A DNA stretch of 56,313 bases from a virus. Shown one piece after another: positions 23,110 to 31,183 of this stretch (the first letter of the stretch is position 1; the number at the start of each line of letters is the position of its first letter). The stretch covers positions 1-56,313 of IMG/VR virus record IMGVR_UViG_3300031788_000018. One strand, 5' to 3'. The position numbers and the translations under genes are program-made. The notes beneath the pieces are model-generated. The model was not told the DNA's origin. It saw only the letters and a list, made by a program, of their open reading frames with translations, and ran no database searches.

Positions 23110-23989
23110 TTGGTCCTCTATTCCTCTGTATGTGCTTCACGGCACTGTCTATGATAGTTAGCCACTCAGATTCTCTGAAGTCCCGCTCTTCTTGGAAAAA
23201 GCGACCTATCTCTCTTATTATATCATCTTTTAAGAAACCTGCAAGAGCAAACTCACATGACACAGTAAACCAGGCCGAGTTTCTACCTTTGGAGGTATCC
23301 AGACCGCTTTCAAGCGCTTTGTAAACCCATCTAGGTACTAGAGAAATGTTAGGGCTGTCTGAAAGTATTATAGATTTAACCTGATCCTTAGGCTTTAAAT
23401 CCGGACGTTTAGATAACCACGCTGTTAGTGTCTCTTTAGATATAGGTCCATGGAATTCATTGGGAAGTAATATTTGCTTCTTACCCGGTTCTCTAAGAGC
23501 TCCCGGTATACGAATGCTTCTAGATGGATTCTTAGTATTCTGATCCGCTGCTCTTACAGTATTGAGTATGTAATTGGCCATAAACTTATAAGATCTCTCA
23601 TTGGCACAGTCTCGGTCTATGGATATCAGAAAGTGTAAGCTTTTATTGCCAGAGAATATAACTGCGCTATAAGGCATTCCTAGACGTTTTACATAAGCTA
23701 ATTGATCTTTAGGCATCATGATATCTAATTCGACCAGAAAGTTCCTTAAGCCTGTACAATTTGCATCTCTACGGTAGCCCTTTATAGGGTTAAGGGCTAC
23801 CATTAATAAATCCTTCGTTTGAACTATAGTATCCGGGATCTCTGGATTAGTAGCTATCAAAGTGACTGAGTCTTCTAATAAGTTAGATAAAGGAACGCTG
23901 GCGTAGCCATACTTGTTATGGCTTACACAGACTTCCTCACCTTCCCTGAACATCAGGTTTAATAGTTTAATACCCGTTTGATCCATCAT
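23102..23989 (-). CDS. DNA primase, archaeo-eukaryotic primase (AEP) type
   Basis: 295 residues. Characteristic elements: LRNFLVELDIM with an acidic metal ligand near residue 85, GMPYSAVIFSGNKSLHFLIS containing the S-G-x-K-S-x-H motif near residue 113, and SRSIRIPGALREPGKKQILL near residue 160. A helical C-terminal part (SCEFALAGFLKDDIIREI) resembles the helical domain following AEP domains. There is no zinc-finger TOPRIM signature. It primes DNA synthesis with the DnaB-like helicase encoded nearby. Confidence 0.75.
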   Translation of the reverse strand: MMDQTGIKLLNLMFREGEEVCVSHNKYGYASVPLSNLLEDSVTLIATNPEIPDTIVQTKDLLMVALNPIKGYRRDANCTGLRNFLVELDIMMPKDQLAYVKRLGMPYSAVIFSGNKSLHFLISIDRDCANERSYKFMANYILNTVRAADQNTKNPSRSIRIPGALREPGKKQILLPNEFHGPISKETLTAWLSKRPDLKPKDQVKSIILSDSPNISLVPRWVYKALESGLDTSKGRNSAWFTVSCEFALAGFLKDDIIREIGRFFQEERDFRESEWLTIIDSAVKHIQRNRGPNG

Positions 23990-24369
23990 ACAGCACTGCC
24001 GCTTATTTCTTTTAGAGATGAATCTAAAGCTTCTTTGTCAGCTTTCTTTTGAGCTTCTTCAGCTTGCAATTTACGATATTCTGCGAAGAACTTCTCTTTT
24101 TGTTCAATGAAATCAAGCATAAACGCTTTAAGCGAATCTACCGTGAAGCGACGAGTTGTCATGACTTTTGAATTACCCATCATGGACGGAGCTTTAACCG
24201 TTTGAACAGTAGGTTCAGCGCCGTCAATACCTGGAACTATTTCTTCCTTTTCAACTACTACTGGTACTTTTTGTCCATCTTCCAATAGTTTACGCCATTT
24301 ACTTGATACACCAAACGCTTTCAAAGAAAGATCATTCAATTCTTGTCTTAGGGTAAAAGGGATATTCAT
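23986..24369 (-). CDS. Hypothetical replication-cluster protein
   Basis: 127 residues, unknown family. It has a charged helical C-terminus (FIEQKEKFFAEYRKLQAEEA) and a middle rich in Val/Pro. It overlaps both the primase and the gene before it by ATGA junctions, so its dose is tied to the primase. It may be a primase partner. Confidence 0.75.
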   Translation of the reverse strand: MNIPFTLRQELNDLSLKAFGVSSKWRKLLEDGQKVPVVVEKEEIVPGIDGAEPTVQTVKAPSMMGNSKVMTTRRFTVDSLKAFMLDFIEQKEKFFAEYRKLQAEEAQKKADKEALDSSLKEISGSAV

Positions 24370-24590
24370 ATTACGGCTCCTTGTTTAATGATATCAAAAG
24401 AGATATCGTGTGTTGTGTTCATGGAAAATACTACTACTTTATTATCGGGGAATAATTCTTTAAACATTGCTTTAAGACTATCTATAGTCTCTGAATGATC
24501 AAAATCTTCACCTTTAACTTTAATCAATAAGACATCATTCGGACTTAAATATATAGAACCTATTTCTAAATCTTTATATTGCGCTGTCAT
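24366..24590 (-). CDS. Hypothetical protein
   Basis: 74 residues (MTAQYKDLEIGSIYLSPND), small alpha/beta protein with no recognised motif. It is coupled to the upstream HREDGPA gene by GAGGCTTTAAAATGA. Confidence 0.72.
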   Translation of the reverse strand: MTAQYKDLEIGSIYLSPNDVLLIKVKGEDFDHSETIDSLKAMFKELFPDNKVVVFSMNTTHDISFDIIKQGAVI

Positions 24591-24793
24591 TTTAAAGCCT
24601 CGTTAATATTTTCATTGAACTGTTTATTACGTTGAAGTTGTTGAATTTCTAGTTTAGTTAATTCTTTGCCGTTTAAGAACCAGTGTTTATTGCCGTCAGC
24701 CCATTCGATAGCGGGACCATCTTCGCGGTGGTATTTACCATTTAAGAACCAGCATTTAGTACCATATTCGTCAATATGTAGACCATCTTTCAT
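24587..24793 (-). CDS. HREDGPA-repeat small protein with conserved tail
   Basis: 68 residues, nearly the type form: MKDGLHIDEYGTKCWFLNGK, YHREDGPAIEWADG, KHWFLNGKELTKLEIQQL and the tail QRNKQFNENINEALK. It sits between the helicase gene and 24366-24590, coupled to both. The helicase itself ends GEPLK with GGAG before this gene's ATG. Confidence 0.85.
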   Translation of the reverse strand: MKDGLHIDEYGTKCWFLNGKYHREDGPAIEWADGNKHWFLNGKELTKLEIQQLQRNKQFNENINEALK

Positions 24794-25944
24794 TTTAACG
24801 GTTCTCCTGGGGCTGGGTGATCTTTTTTATCAAACACATTGCCAAATTCTTCCGCTTTGTTCTCTCGTTCTTCTTTTATATCAGCTTGATGTTTAAATTC
24901 TTCTGTATATTCTACGAACTTACCTTTCTCGTATCCAGTCGTAAGTTTTTTCCCAATGAACTCGGCGCCAAAACGTGCTTTATGGATAACCCACTCAGTT
25001 TTGCTACTCTTATGCTTTGGTATAATTTCCATGGCAAAAGTACACTTATCATATATAATACGACGACCTTTGATGCGTTCCGCAAATGCAACTGATTCGT
25101 CATCTTTATTATTATGTAATTGAGTCATAACGACTATCGGTGCAGGATATTCGTTCTTATAATGATCTAACATGCTGCATATTAATTCCTGAACCAATAT
25201 TGAGGACATGTTAGGGTTTTTCTTGCTAGATGTAATATTTTGATAATAATCAATAATTACAGCGCTATAGAAGTCTTTGTTTTCTATTAACTTATCGAAT
25301 ATAGTTTCGATGCCTTCAACTGAAGTTGTTAACCTGTCAACGCCTGGTAAAAAACCAGAGTCTACAGCCAGGATTTTGCCCGATCTAATCATGGGGCCTA
25401 AAGTTTTACTTAGTACCGCGCGCTGTTCATCTGACATATCGCTGTGATTACTATAAGACCAGCCATGATTAAGACAGGTAACACGATGAAATACGTCTTC
25501 TGGCTTCTCTTCATTGGTTATAACTAACACCCTACCAGGCTTGCCAGTATTCGGATCATGGTAAGGTAGTAATCCATTTATGATATTTGCGACAGCGGTA
25601 CTTTTTCCATGACCACTTTCGGCGCCTATCAATATTAGATTCTTCCTAAAGAATGGAACTTTCTTATCAAAACAAGCATTGATAAATGGTATTGGGGTTT
25701 TAGAAGCTTCGATATAATCGTCACTGTCTCTTTGTAATCGGTCAACATAAGCTTCGGTATAGGAACCAAAAGAAGCGTTAGTTAGAGCAATGGCTTCTTC
25801 TTCTAGCTTTTTAAGTCTGTCAAATTCTATGGAAGTCTTCTTGTCCTCAATGACTTGTTTTCTTTCATAGATTTCGCTTTGCTTTATACGTTGATCTATG
25901 GCGGATTGCTGTAACTCTAAGAAGGGATCGTTTTCGTTGCTCAT
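24790..25944 (-). CDS. Replicative DNA helicase, DnaB/gp41-like RecA-fold ATPase
   Basis: 384 residues. Walker A is LILIGAESGHGKSTAVANI near residue 105, and the Walker B region is SAVIIDYYQNITSS near residue 230. A Gln-containing motif III (PIVVMTQLHNN) and an arginine-rich strand (FAERIKGRRIIYDKCTFAME) follow, as in DnaB-type helicases. The N-terminal ~90 residues are helical and charged. It probably forms the hexameric helicase that works with the AEP primase and DnaE. The acidic/helical end (KEERENKAEEF) is typical of tails that bind partners. Confidence 0.82.
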   Translation of the reverse strand: MSNENDPFLELQQSAIDQRIKQSEIYERKQVIEDKKTSIEFDRLKKLEEEAIALTNASFGSYTEAYVDRLQRDSDDYIEASKTPIPFINACFDKKVPFFRKNLILIGAESGHGKSTAVANIINGLLPYHDPNTGKPGRVLVITNEEKPEDVFHRVTCLNHGWSYSNHSDMSDEQRAVLSKTLGPMIRSGKILAVDSGFLPGVDRLTTSVEGIETIFDKLIENKDFYSAVIIDYYQNITSSKKNPNMSSILVQELICSMLDHYKNEYPAPIVVMTQLHNNKDDESVAFAERIKGRRIIYDKCTFAMEIIPKHKSSKTEWVIHKARFGAEFIGKKLTTGYEKGKFVEYTEEFKHQADIKEERENKAEEFGNVFDKKDHPAPGEPLK

Positions 25945-26618
25945 ACGTCTCCTCCTTTGATTTCAATCGCATAACCTTGTTCATCGTAACCGTCAGGAAT
26001 GGGCATGAACAAGATGTTTCTATAAAAATCAACATCTATTCTTGAACGATTAGGGATATGTAAAGTTTGCGAATTTGGCGACATTTCAGACTCAGTTTCC
26101 TTGGATTCCAATTTAACTATCTCAGTTTCAATTGTAACAGGAGTCTCTATGATTGGCAAGGTATTTTTAGGTTCAGGTAAAATCTCTTTCTTTGGAGCAT
26201 CTTCGGACTGTGTCTTTTTAGACTTACTACCCTTGTTATACTTATTATCAAAATACTCTTGCTTCTTCGCTACATGATCGTAGGGAAAGATTTCAGCTAG
26301 CACATGATGTAGGTCTTTTGTAATACCATCTATTACTTGATTTTTAGTCTCTTTATCAGTAGTGGACTGAACCATGATCCGGAGTAGTTTATCTAAAAAT
26401 ATCTTATCACCAAGATACTCATAAGGGTATCCTCTATTCTTTAACATTGGGATCAAATCGAATAGCTTTTCCCTACGTATTTCTTTGGGAACTTTATAGA
26501 ACGTTCTGGACTTTCCCTTGGGCATTCCCCTACGTTTTTCTACTAAAACGCCATTGGAATCATTCCATTCTTGCAATATACTATTTATACTTAGATTGTA
26601 TTGTAAGAAATCGCTCAT
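25941..26618 (-). CDS. Hypothetical replication-cluster protein, possible helicase loader or partner
   Basis: 225 residues. The N-terminal ~110 are folded and basic (VLVEKRRGMPKGKSRTFYKV), and the rest is low-complexity and charged (KGSKSKKTQSEDAPKKE, Pro-rich) with a short conserved-looking C-terminus (MPIPDGYDEQGYAIEIKGGD). Its place between the sigma-like gene and the helicase, with ATGA overlap to the helicase, suggests a replisome accessory protein. The loader role is inference from position only. Confidence 0.7.
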   Translation of the reverse strand: MSDFLQYNLSINSILQEWNDSNGVLVEKRRGMPKGKSRTFYKVPKEIRREKLFDLIPMLKNRGYPYEYLGDKIFLDKLLRIMVQSTTDKETKNQVIDGITKDLHHVLAEIFPYDHVAKKQEYFDNKYNKGSKSKKTQSEDAPKKEILPEPKNTLPIIETPVTIETEIVKLESKETESEMSPNSQTLHIPNRSRIDVDFYRNILFMPIPDGYDEQGYAIEIKGGDV

Positions 26619-26620
26619 TG

Positions 26621-27541
26621 TTAGCCACCTAAACTTTTCAATAGTTTATGAGCTAAAACGATCTCCTCTTGGTAATACTGATTACCCTTGTTGTTGACTA
26701 TAAAAGTAGTTAGAACTTCTTTTTTCTTTCTATCTGAATAGTTTTTGAACATTTCTTTATTACTAAGAAACTGATCTTCACATTGTAATTCACTGAATAT
26801 TGATTCTGGATCCTTACAGTGTACATTACTATGTGTATCCATAGGAGATCCTGTAAGATCTTGATAAGTTAAGAACTTTTGCTCTATCAATACACGGACA
26901 TACCAATTATCATTTAACTGGAATACGTCCTGGAAGTCGCCCTTCATTTGCTTTCTAATGGCCCTAAAAAGGGTAGGACTCAATTTCTTAAATCCAAACT
27001 TCTCATGGTGCTCTACTAGGTCTTGTAGGTTCTCAGGAGGAACTTTAGGACCGTAGTACATTACGTAGGATTCATTCAATACGCCTTTGATGTTCTTGAA
27101 TTTCTGTTTACAAATTCTAACCAAGTCGTCCATGCGTTGTTTGAGGAATAAAGTGAAGTTAGCCTTGTTCTTATCTAAGATATCGCTAGCTTTAGGATTA
27201 TGACCCTTGTGCTTGAATTTAAAGAGACTTACAAAAGCCGCGTATTTCTCTGGGATAGTTTCAATTGAAAATAACCCAAGATAGCTGACTAGATGTACGT
27301 TGGCAATGCTGACAATATCTTCTCGCTCAAAGCCGGTAGCTCTGAACAGATTCCAGTAATAGTAGTAAGTAGAGGAGGTTACGTGACCAATAATGCCAGA
27401 GTATAGGGCTAGTTCTTCTTTGGAAGGATTAACATCCGTCTTTCTGAAGTACATATGCCTTATATAACACAACTCAAACTCGTCTTTAGTTGAGACTCTG
27501 TCTGAGCCCGCTTGTGGGCGTGTAACTTTTATGTTGCTCAT
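26621..27541 (-). CDS. Hypothetical protein; candidate divergent sigma-like factor
   Basis: 306 residues. The segment ATGFEREDIVSIANVHLVSY (about residues 68-87), followed by LGLFSIE, resembles sigma70 region 2 (G-x-E-x-x-D-L-x-x-x-A-N-x-x-L...F). The C-terminus (SDRKKKEVLTTFIVNNKGNQ) could be a small DNA-binding helix pair. The rest is not recognised. Large phages often carry such divergent sigma factors for late transcription, and the late region here lacks good -35 boxes. The assignment is weak. AAGGA precedes the ATG. Confidence 0.7.
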   Translation of the reverse strand: MSNIKVTRPQAGSDRVSTKDEFELCYIRHMYFRKTDVNPSKEELALYSGIIGHVTSSTYYYYWNLFRATGFEREDIVSIANVHLVSYLGLFSIETIPEKYAAFVSLFKFKHKGHNPKASDILDKNKANFTLFLKQRMDDLVRICKQKFKNIKGVLNESYVMYYGPKVPPENLQDLVEHHEKFGFKKLSPTLFRAIRKQMKGDFQDVFQLNDNWYVRVLIEQKFLTYQDLTGSPMDTHSNVHCKDPESIFSELQCEDQFLSNKEMFKNYSDRKKKEVLTTFIVNNKGNQYYQEEIVLAHKLLKSLGG

Positions 27542-27557
27542 ACAGAATCCTTAGGAC

Positions 27558-28601
27558 TTAAGCGTCCAGTTTAATAATCTCTTTCAAAATCGCATCAGCA
27601 AGTTTCTGATCGGTTTTGATAGCGTTGGCACATTCCATTTTGGACGACCATTTATGATCGCCAAAGAAATAGTTTCTCATGCCTTCTTTCTTAATTATAC
27701 CAGTGTTTGTTCCTAAAGTAAAGAGTTCTTCATGAGTATTAATAATTCCGTCTTTATAATCTAAAGTAAACACTCCCGCTCGACCGGCTGAGCCGATGGA
27801 GCTTTCCTCTAGTTTAACAAATATTTTATGACCTGTCAACAGTTTGTTTCCACGAGCATCTTTTATATCGTCTTCAAAAGAAATACCTTCCAAGTCTTTG
27901 CGATCTTCTGCGGCTCCTGCACGTTTGAGGCTGACGAAGTATTCAAAAGCATGCTTGGTAGCAAAAGACGATTGCATCTTCTCTTTTGGACCGTATGGTC
28001 CGGCGTCCATATTGGCGGTCATCTGCGCTGTACCTATGAGTAAAATACCATTACGTTTACAAAAAGGAACTAATTTAGAAAGACCATTTTTCAATGTAAG
28101 AGCCGCATCGCCCATTAAATGGGAAGTAACAGATTCTGCGCTTTCCCTTTTAACTCCAATAATATTGGAAATGGAGTCGATAATTATCATTTTCAGTGGC
28201 ATACCTTCTTCAACCCAAGATTTTATCGTGCCATCAATTCTGTCGAATATATCTGCCGGGCTATTGGTATCGTAAACAAAAAGGCGATCTTTATCTATGC
28301 TAGAGAAAACATTGGATTGCAAAGCCCCCCTGAGTTCGGTATTGAAGTAAATAGCGATTCCTTCGGGGTCTCTTTTTTGCATCTCTGCCACTAAAGCATA
28401 ACAAGACAGAGATTTTCCCGCTTTAGGGCTTGAGAAAAATAAAACTGACGCATTTTTTGGGATTCCATTAGATTTATTGGCGAAAATCCAATTGAAGAAC
28501 GGCGATGGAGTGTACATACAATTATCTGGAGCAAATGAGTCCGCTTCTAAATCTACTGAATCCTCAAAAGATCTTAATTGTTTCATCCATTTATTACTCA
28601 T
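27558..28601 (-). CDS. uvsX: RecA-like recombinase (UvsX type)
   Basis: About 347 residues from the ATG at 28601 (AAGGAAG upstream). Walker A is VLFFSSPKAGKSLSCYALV near residue 58; Walker B is LKMIIIDSISNIIG near residue 135; and the nearby GILLIGTAQMTANM is the Q-loop, followed by a disordered L2-like stretch. This is the layout of phage UvsX/RecA strand-exchange proteins. It drives recombination and recombination-dependent replication with the neighbouring UvsY-like and gp32-like proteins. Its start overlaps the end of an intruding GIY-YIG gene. Confidence 0.85.
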   Translation of the reverse strand: MSNKWMKQLRSFEDSVDLEADSFAPDNCMYTPSPFFNWIFANKSNGIPKNASVLFFSSPKAGKSLSCYALVAEMQKRDPEGIAIYFNTELRGALQSNVFSSIDKDRLFVYDTNSPADIFDRIDGTIKSWVEEGMPLKMIIIDSISNIIGVKRESAESVTSHLMGDAALTLKNGLSKLVPFCKRNGILLIGTAQMTANMDAGPYGPKEKMQSSFATKHAFEYFVSLKRAGAAEDRKDLEGISFEDDIKDARGNKLLTGHKIFVKLEESSIGSAGRAGVFTLDYKDGIINTHEELFTLGTNTGIIKKEGMRNYFFGDHKWSSKMECANAIKTDQKLADAILKEIIKLDA

Positions 28602-29574
28602 AGTTTTCTTCCTTTTTAGTATAGTAAGCAAAAGTCATACCACCAGCGGTTTTGGCGTACCCTCTTATTACTCTAGATATTGAACTACCATCTATATTAA
28701 GAGTCAAAGCCGCTTCCTTAATACTACCATATAATATATTAGTAGTCAAGCATATTACTGGCTTTCTATTTATTGTACCCATATTTATAGCTGAACTGAG
28801 TCTTTGACTATTAGTCTTTTTTTGTCTAACATCTGAGATATTGTCTGCTTTACATTTTCTTTTTGAATCTATAAATTCAAATTTCATACCTTTAGCTATA
28901 TTCGTATAGCCATTGCAAACGCAGTGGATAGATTGAACAGAAATATTCATGATTTTTGATGCCTCTATTAAACTTTCGAATATCTGTCCAGTATTTACAC
29001 ATTTAATCTTCAACGCTTTAGTTTTATTTAGCTTTAACATTGCTATTTTTACATTATTATTTCTAGTATTTATTCTATCATTCTTACGTTTTTCACTAGC
29101 TTCTCTAAGAGATTTATCTACATATTCAAAACTAAGACCACCAGCAGTATCGGTTAAACCTCTACAAACAGCAGATATATTCGTTCTATTAAGACTTAAC
29201 TTATCAGCAGCATCTTGTACGCTGCTGTACGATTCTCTAGTATTTTTACATATGACAGCTCTCATTCTTAGTTTTATAGCTTCATTTATTCCGCCAGTAC
29301 CACCTTTATGTTTATTATACCCATTTGGGCGAATAGTGTTCAGCTTATCTATCCAATATCTTTCTTTTTCTACTAATTCCTTTTTATCATTGACTATTTC
29401 TAAAGTAATATATGTAAAATTTTCTTTACTATACTGTTTTATAGCTTTTGTTAGAAAACTGTTGTTATTTCTATTAGCTGTTGTATGTTGTAAAAATCTA
29501 GCTTCCACTGTTCTTTTGGTAATTCCTACGTATTGTTTCTTATCTATTTTATTAGTTATACAATAAACGAACAT
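28594..29574 (-). CDS. GIY-YIG homing endonuclease with three NUMOD1-like modules
   Basis: About 326 residues from the ATG at 29574. GIY-YIG core: MFVYCITNKIDKKQYVGI, R/H in VEARFLQHT, and the catalytic Glu in ELVEKERYWIDKLN. Three DNA-binding modules follow, each with a small beta/helix-turn-helix pattern: RESYSSVQDAADKLSLNRTN, GQIFESLIEASKIMNISVQS and NILYGSIKEAALTLNIDGSS, each ending in a GG-x-x-FE/Y strand. It lies between the uvsY-like and uvsX genes and overlaps both, which suggests insertion with little polar damage. Confidence 0.9.
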   Translation of the reverse strand: MFVYCITNKIDKKQYVGITKRTVEARFLQHTTANRNNNSFLTKAIKQYSKENFTYITLEIVNDKKELVEKERYWIDKLNTIRPNGYNKHKGGTGGINEAIKLRMRAVICKNTRESYSSVQDAADKLSLNRTNISAVCRGLTDTAGGLSFEYVDKSLREASEKRKNDRINTRNNNVKIAMLKLNKTKALKIKCVNTGQIFESLIEASKIMNISVQSIHCVCNGYTNIAKGMKFEFIDSKRKCKADNISDVRQKKTNSQRLSSAINMGTINRKPVICLTTNILYGSIKEAALTLNIDGSSISRVIRGYAKTAGGMTFAYYTKKEENYE

Positions 29575-29575
29575 A

Positions 29576-30127
29576 TTAATATTTTCCACCACTCGTCACA
29601 TATAAGTTACGGTCAGTCAGACCGCTTCGAATAATCATATCCATTTGTTTACGCATGTATCTTGTTACGTTTTCAATGACCTTAATTCTATTTTCTACAA
29701 AACTTTCAGTGGCATTCAATCGATCGAACAACTCTAAAGCTTCAATATATTCAGGATCTTTCATCAAGAAAGCGTTACGTAAGTCCGCATTATCCTGAGA
29801 CTTGGGTCTATCTTTCATGAATTCTGGATACTTATTGATCACGATCTCAGCTTTAATCAAATCTATCTGGCGCTGTACTTGTACTTTGCGATATCCTAAA
29901 GTGGTATGATGTCTCTTTAATTCGCGATATGACTCGTTGAAGGTGTGTTCTAAATCCGCATAAGTTATTGGATTAACGGTCTTAGCTTCTATAAATCTTG
30001 ACTCCGACTCCCTGGTCTTCGATAGATCCAATGAGAGGGCTGGCAAATTCCTGAAAGCAGGAATTGCCAGCGCCATTGAATCGCCTTGAGCTATAACCGG
30101 GCTGATTTTATTATCTTGCTCGCTCAT
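29576..30127 (-). CDS. Putative UvsY-like recombination mediator
   Basis: 183 residues, mainly helical. The central region SYRELKRHHTTLGYRKVQVQ and RQIDLIKAEIVI, followed by a C-terminal helix (NRIKVIENVTRYMRKQMDMI), resembles UvsY-type mediators in length and character. It lies directly between the gp32-like and UvsX genes. A mediator would load UvsX on gp32-coated ssDNA. Sequence similarity alone is weak, so the call rests mostly on context. Confidence 0.55.
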   Translation of the reverse strand: MSEQDNKISPVIAQGDSMALAIPAFRNLPALSLDLSKTRESESRFIEAKTVNPITYADLEHTFNESYRELKRHHTTLGYRKVQVQRQIDLIKAEIVINKYPEFMKDRPKSQDNADLRNAFLMKDPEYIEALELFDRLNATESFVENRIKVIENVTRYMRKQMDMIIRSGLTDRNLYVTSGGKY

Positions 30128-30139
30128 GGCGTCCCTTTC

Positions 30140-31105
30140 TTACAATCCTAAAGAAGCGAGGAAATCCTCGTCGCTTTGTTCAGCTGCAGCAGCTACTGGA
30201 GTAGCTTTTGGAGCGACCTTCGTCACCTTAGGAGCTACTGGAGTAACTGTTACTGTAGTAGATTCTGATTCCGAATCCAATGAATCTTCGAAATCTTCCG
30301 ATGATTCTACAGATGAAGTTGCACTGGCGGTAGCGGTTTTAGATTTAGTTTCCAAAAGTTCATCTACGGCTTTTGCACCTTCAGTTACAATACGTTGAAC
30401 ATTTTCTGCGCTGATGGTCTTGAAAAGCTTCTCTAATTGAGCCGCTTCAGTACCAAGACGCGAGATGATTTCAGGAGTTAAAGTGTGAATCATTTCACGT
30501 TCAACCGTTCCGATGCCCTCAACCTTGATCTTTTCCTTAAGTACTTCCACTTGGAATGAAGTATCTAAACCATTTCCGGTACGTCGGAATACGAAGAAAC
30601 GACCGTTATCAGCACTTAAAGGGTCAACGCCTTCTTTTTCTAAACGCTTGATAGCTGAATCGAGCACTAATTTAGCTCGGTGGCGAAGACGTAGAATGCC
30701 GATGTTACCATGTTGGTCCATGGCATTTACGTAATGGTTAGAATCTAAATTGAAGTTTTTAAGCAACTTGCCGATTTTATCAACTGATGCTGTATCATTA
30801 GACTTTTTAGCCTTTTCGAATTCCGCTTTCAAAGTTTCGATACGCTCTAAAGCTGCATCTGGAACTTCTACCATCTTAGTAGCGCGATTAACTACTAATG
30901 GACTTTGGAATACACGCATCTTGCCAGCTGTATTCTTATAGCCGTAGTGAATCTTGTAGAACATGGACCATTTGCCTGATTCAGCTAAATCACCCATTGG
31001 AGGGAGAATACGGAAGACTTGTTCACCGTCTCGTAATTTCCACCAGTTACGTTTAATGAATTCAACGTTATTACTATATTTTGCTTTACCAATTTTCATT
31101 GTCAT
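30140..31105 (-). CDS. Single-stranded DNA-binding protein, gp32-like
   Basis: 321 residues. The N-terminal region FIKRNWWKLRDGEQVFRILP is characteristic of gp32-type phage SSBs. It is followed by an OB-fold-like domain (MFYKIHYGYKNTAGKMRVFQ) and NGRFFVFRRTGNGLDTSFQV. The C-terminal ~80 residues are Ser/Thr/Ala-rich and end in an acidic tip (EQSDEDFLASLGL), the usual protein-docking tail of SSBs. A sigma70 promoter flanked by a 9-bp inverted repeat precedes it, suggesting its level is controlled at the promoter. AAGGA lies upstream of the ATG. Confidence 0.82.
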   Translation of the reverse strand: MTMKIGKAKYSNNVEFIKRNWWKLRDGEQVFRILPPMGDLAESGKWSMFYKIHYGYKNTAGKMRVFQSPLVVNRATKMVEVPDAALERIETLKAEFEKAKKSNDTASVDKIGKLLKNFNLDSNHYVNAMDQHGNIGILRLRHRAKLVLDSAIKRLEKEGVDPLSADNGRFFVFRRTGNGLDTSFQVEVLKEKIKVEGIGTVEREMIHTLTPEIISRLGTEAAQLEKLFKTISAENVQRIVTEGAKAVDELLETKSKTATASATSSVESSEDFEDSLDSESESTTVTVTPVAPKVTKVAPKATPVAAAAEQSDEDFLASLGL

Positions 31106-31134
31106 ATTATTTTTCCTTTGTTAGTTAGGCGATT

Positions 31135-31180
31135 AAATGCCCTATGGTTAAATAATACCACAGGGCATTTCATTAGTCAA
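31135..31180 (-). promoter_or_regulatory. Promoter and operator-like inverted repeat for the SSB gene
   Basis: On minus, TTGACT (31175-31180), 17 bases, TATTAT (31152-31157). A perfect 9-bp inverted repeat, AAATGCCCT (31135-31143) and AGGGCATTT (31162-31170), brackets the -10 box, with one arm in the spacer and one at the start site. Only one arm would be in the transcript, so it fits an operator better than a hairpin in the mRNA. Confidence 0.68.
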
Positions 31181-31183
31181 CTA

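Noticed and set aside
27844-28275. A 143-codon plus-strand frame opposite uvsX
   Set aside because: Shadow of the uvsX reading frame with no initiation signal.
28949-29566. A 205-codon plus-strand frame, hydrophobic
   Set aside because: It is antisense to the GIY-YIG gene with the composition expected from its AT-rich codons, and has no ribosome binding site or neighbours in that direction.
31135-31170. Intrinsic terminator after 31184-31951
   Set aside because: The stem is good, but the loop is 18 bases, there is no T-run, and the -10 box of the SSB promoter lies inside it.
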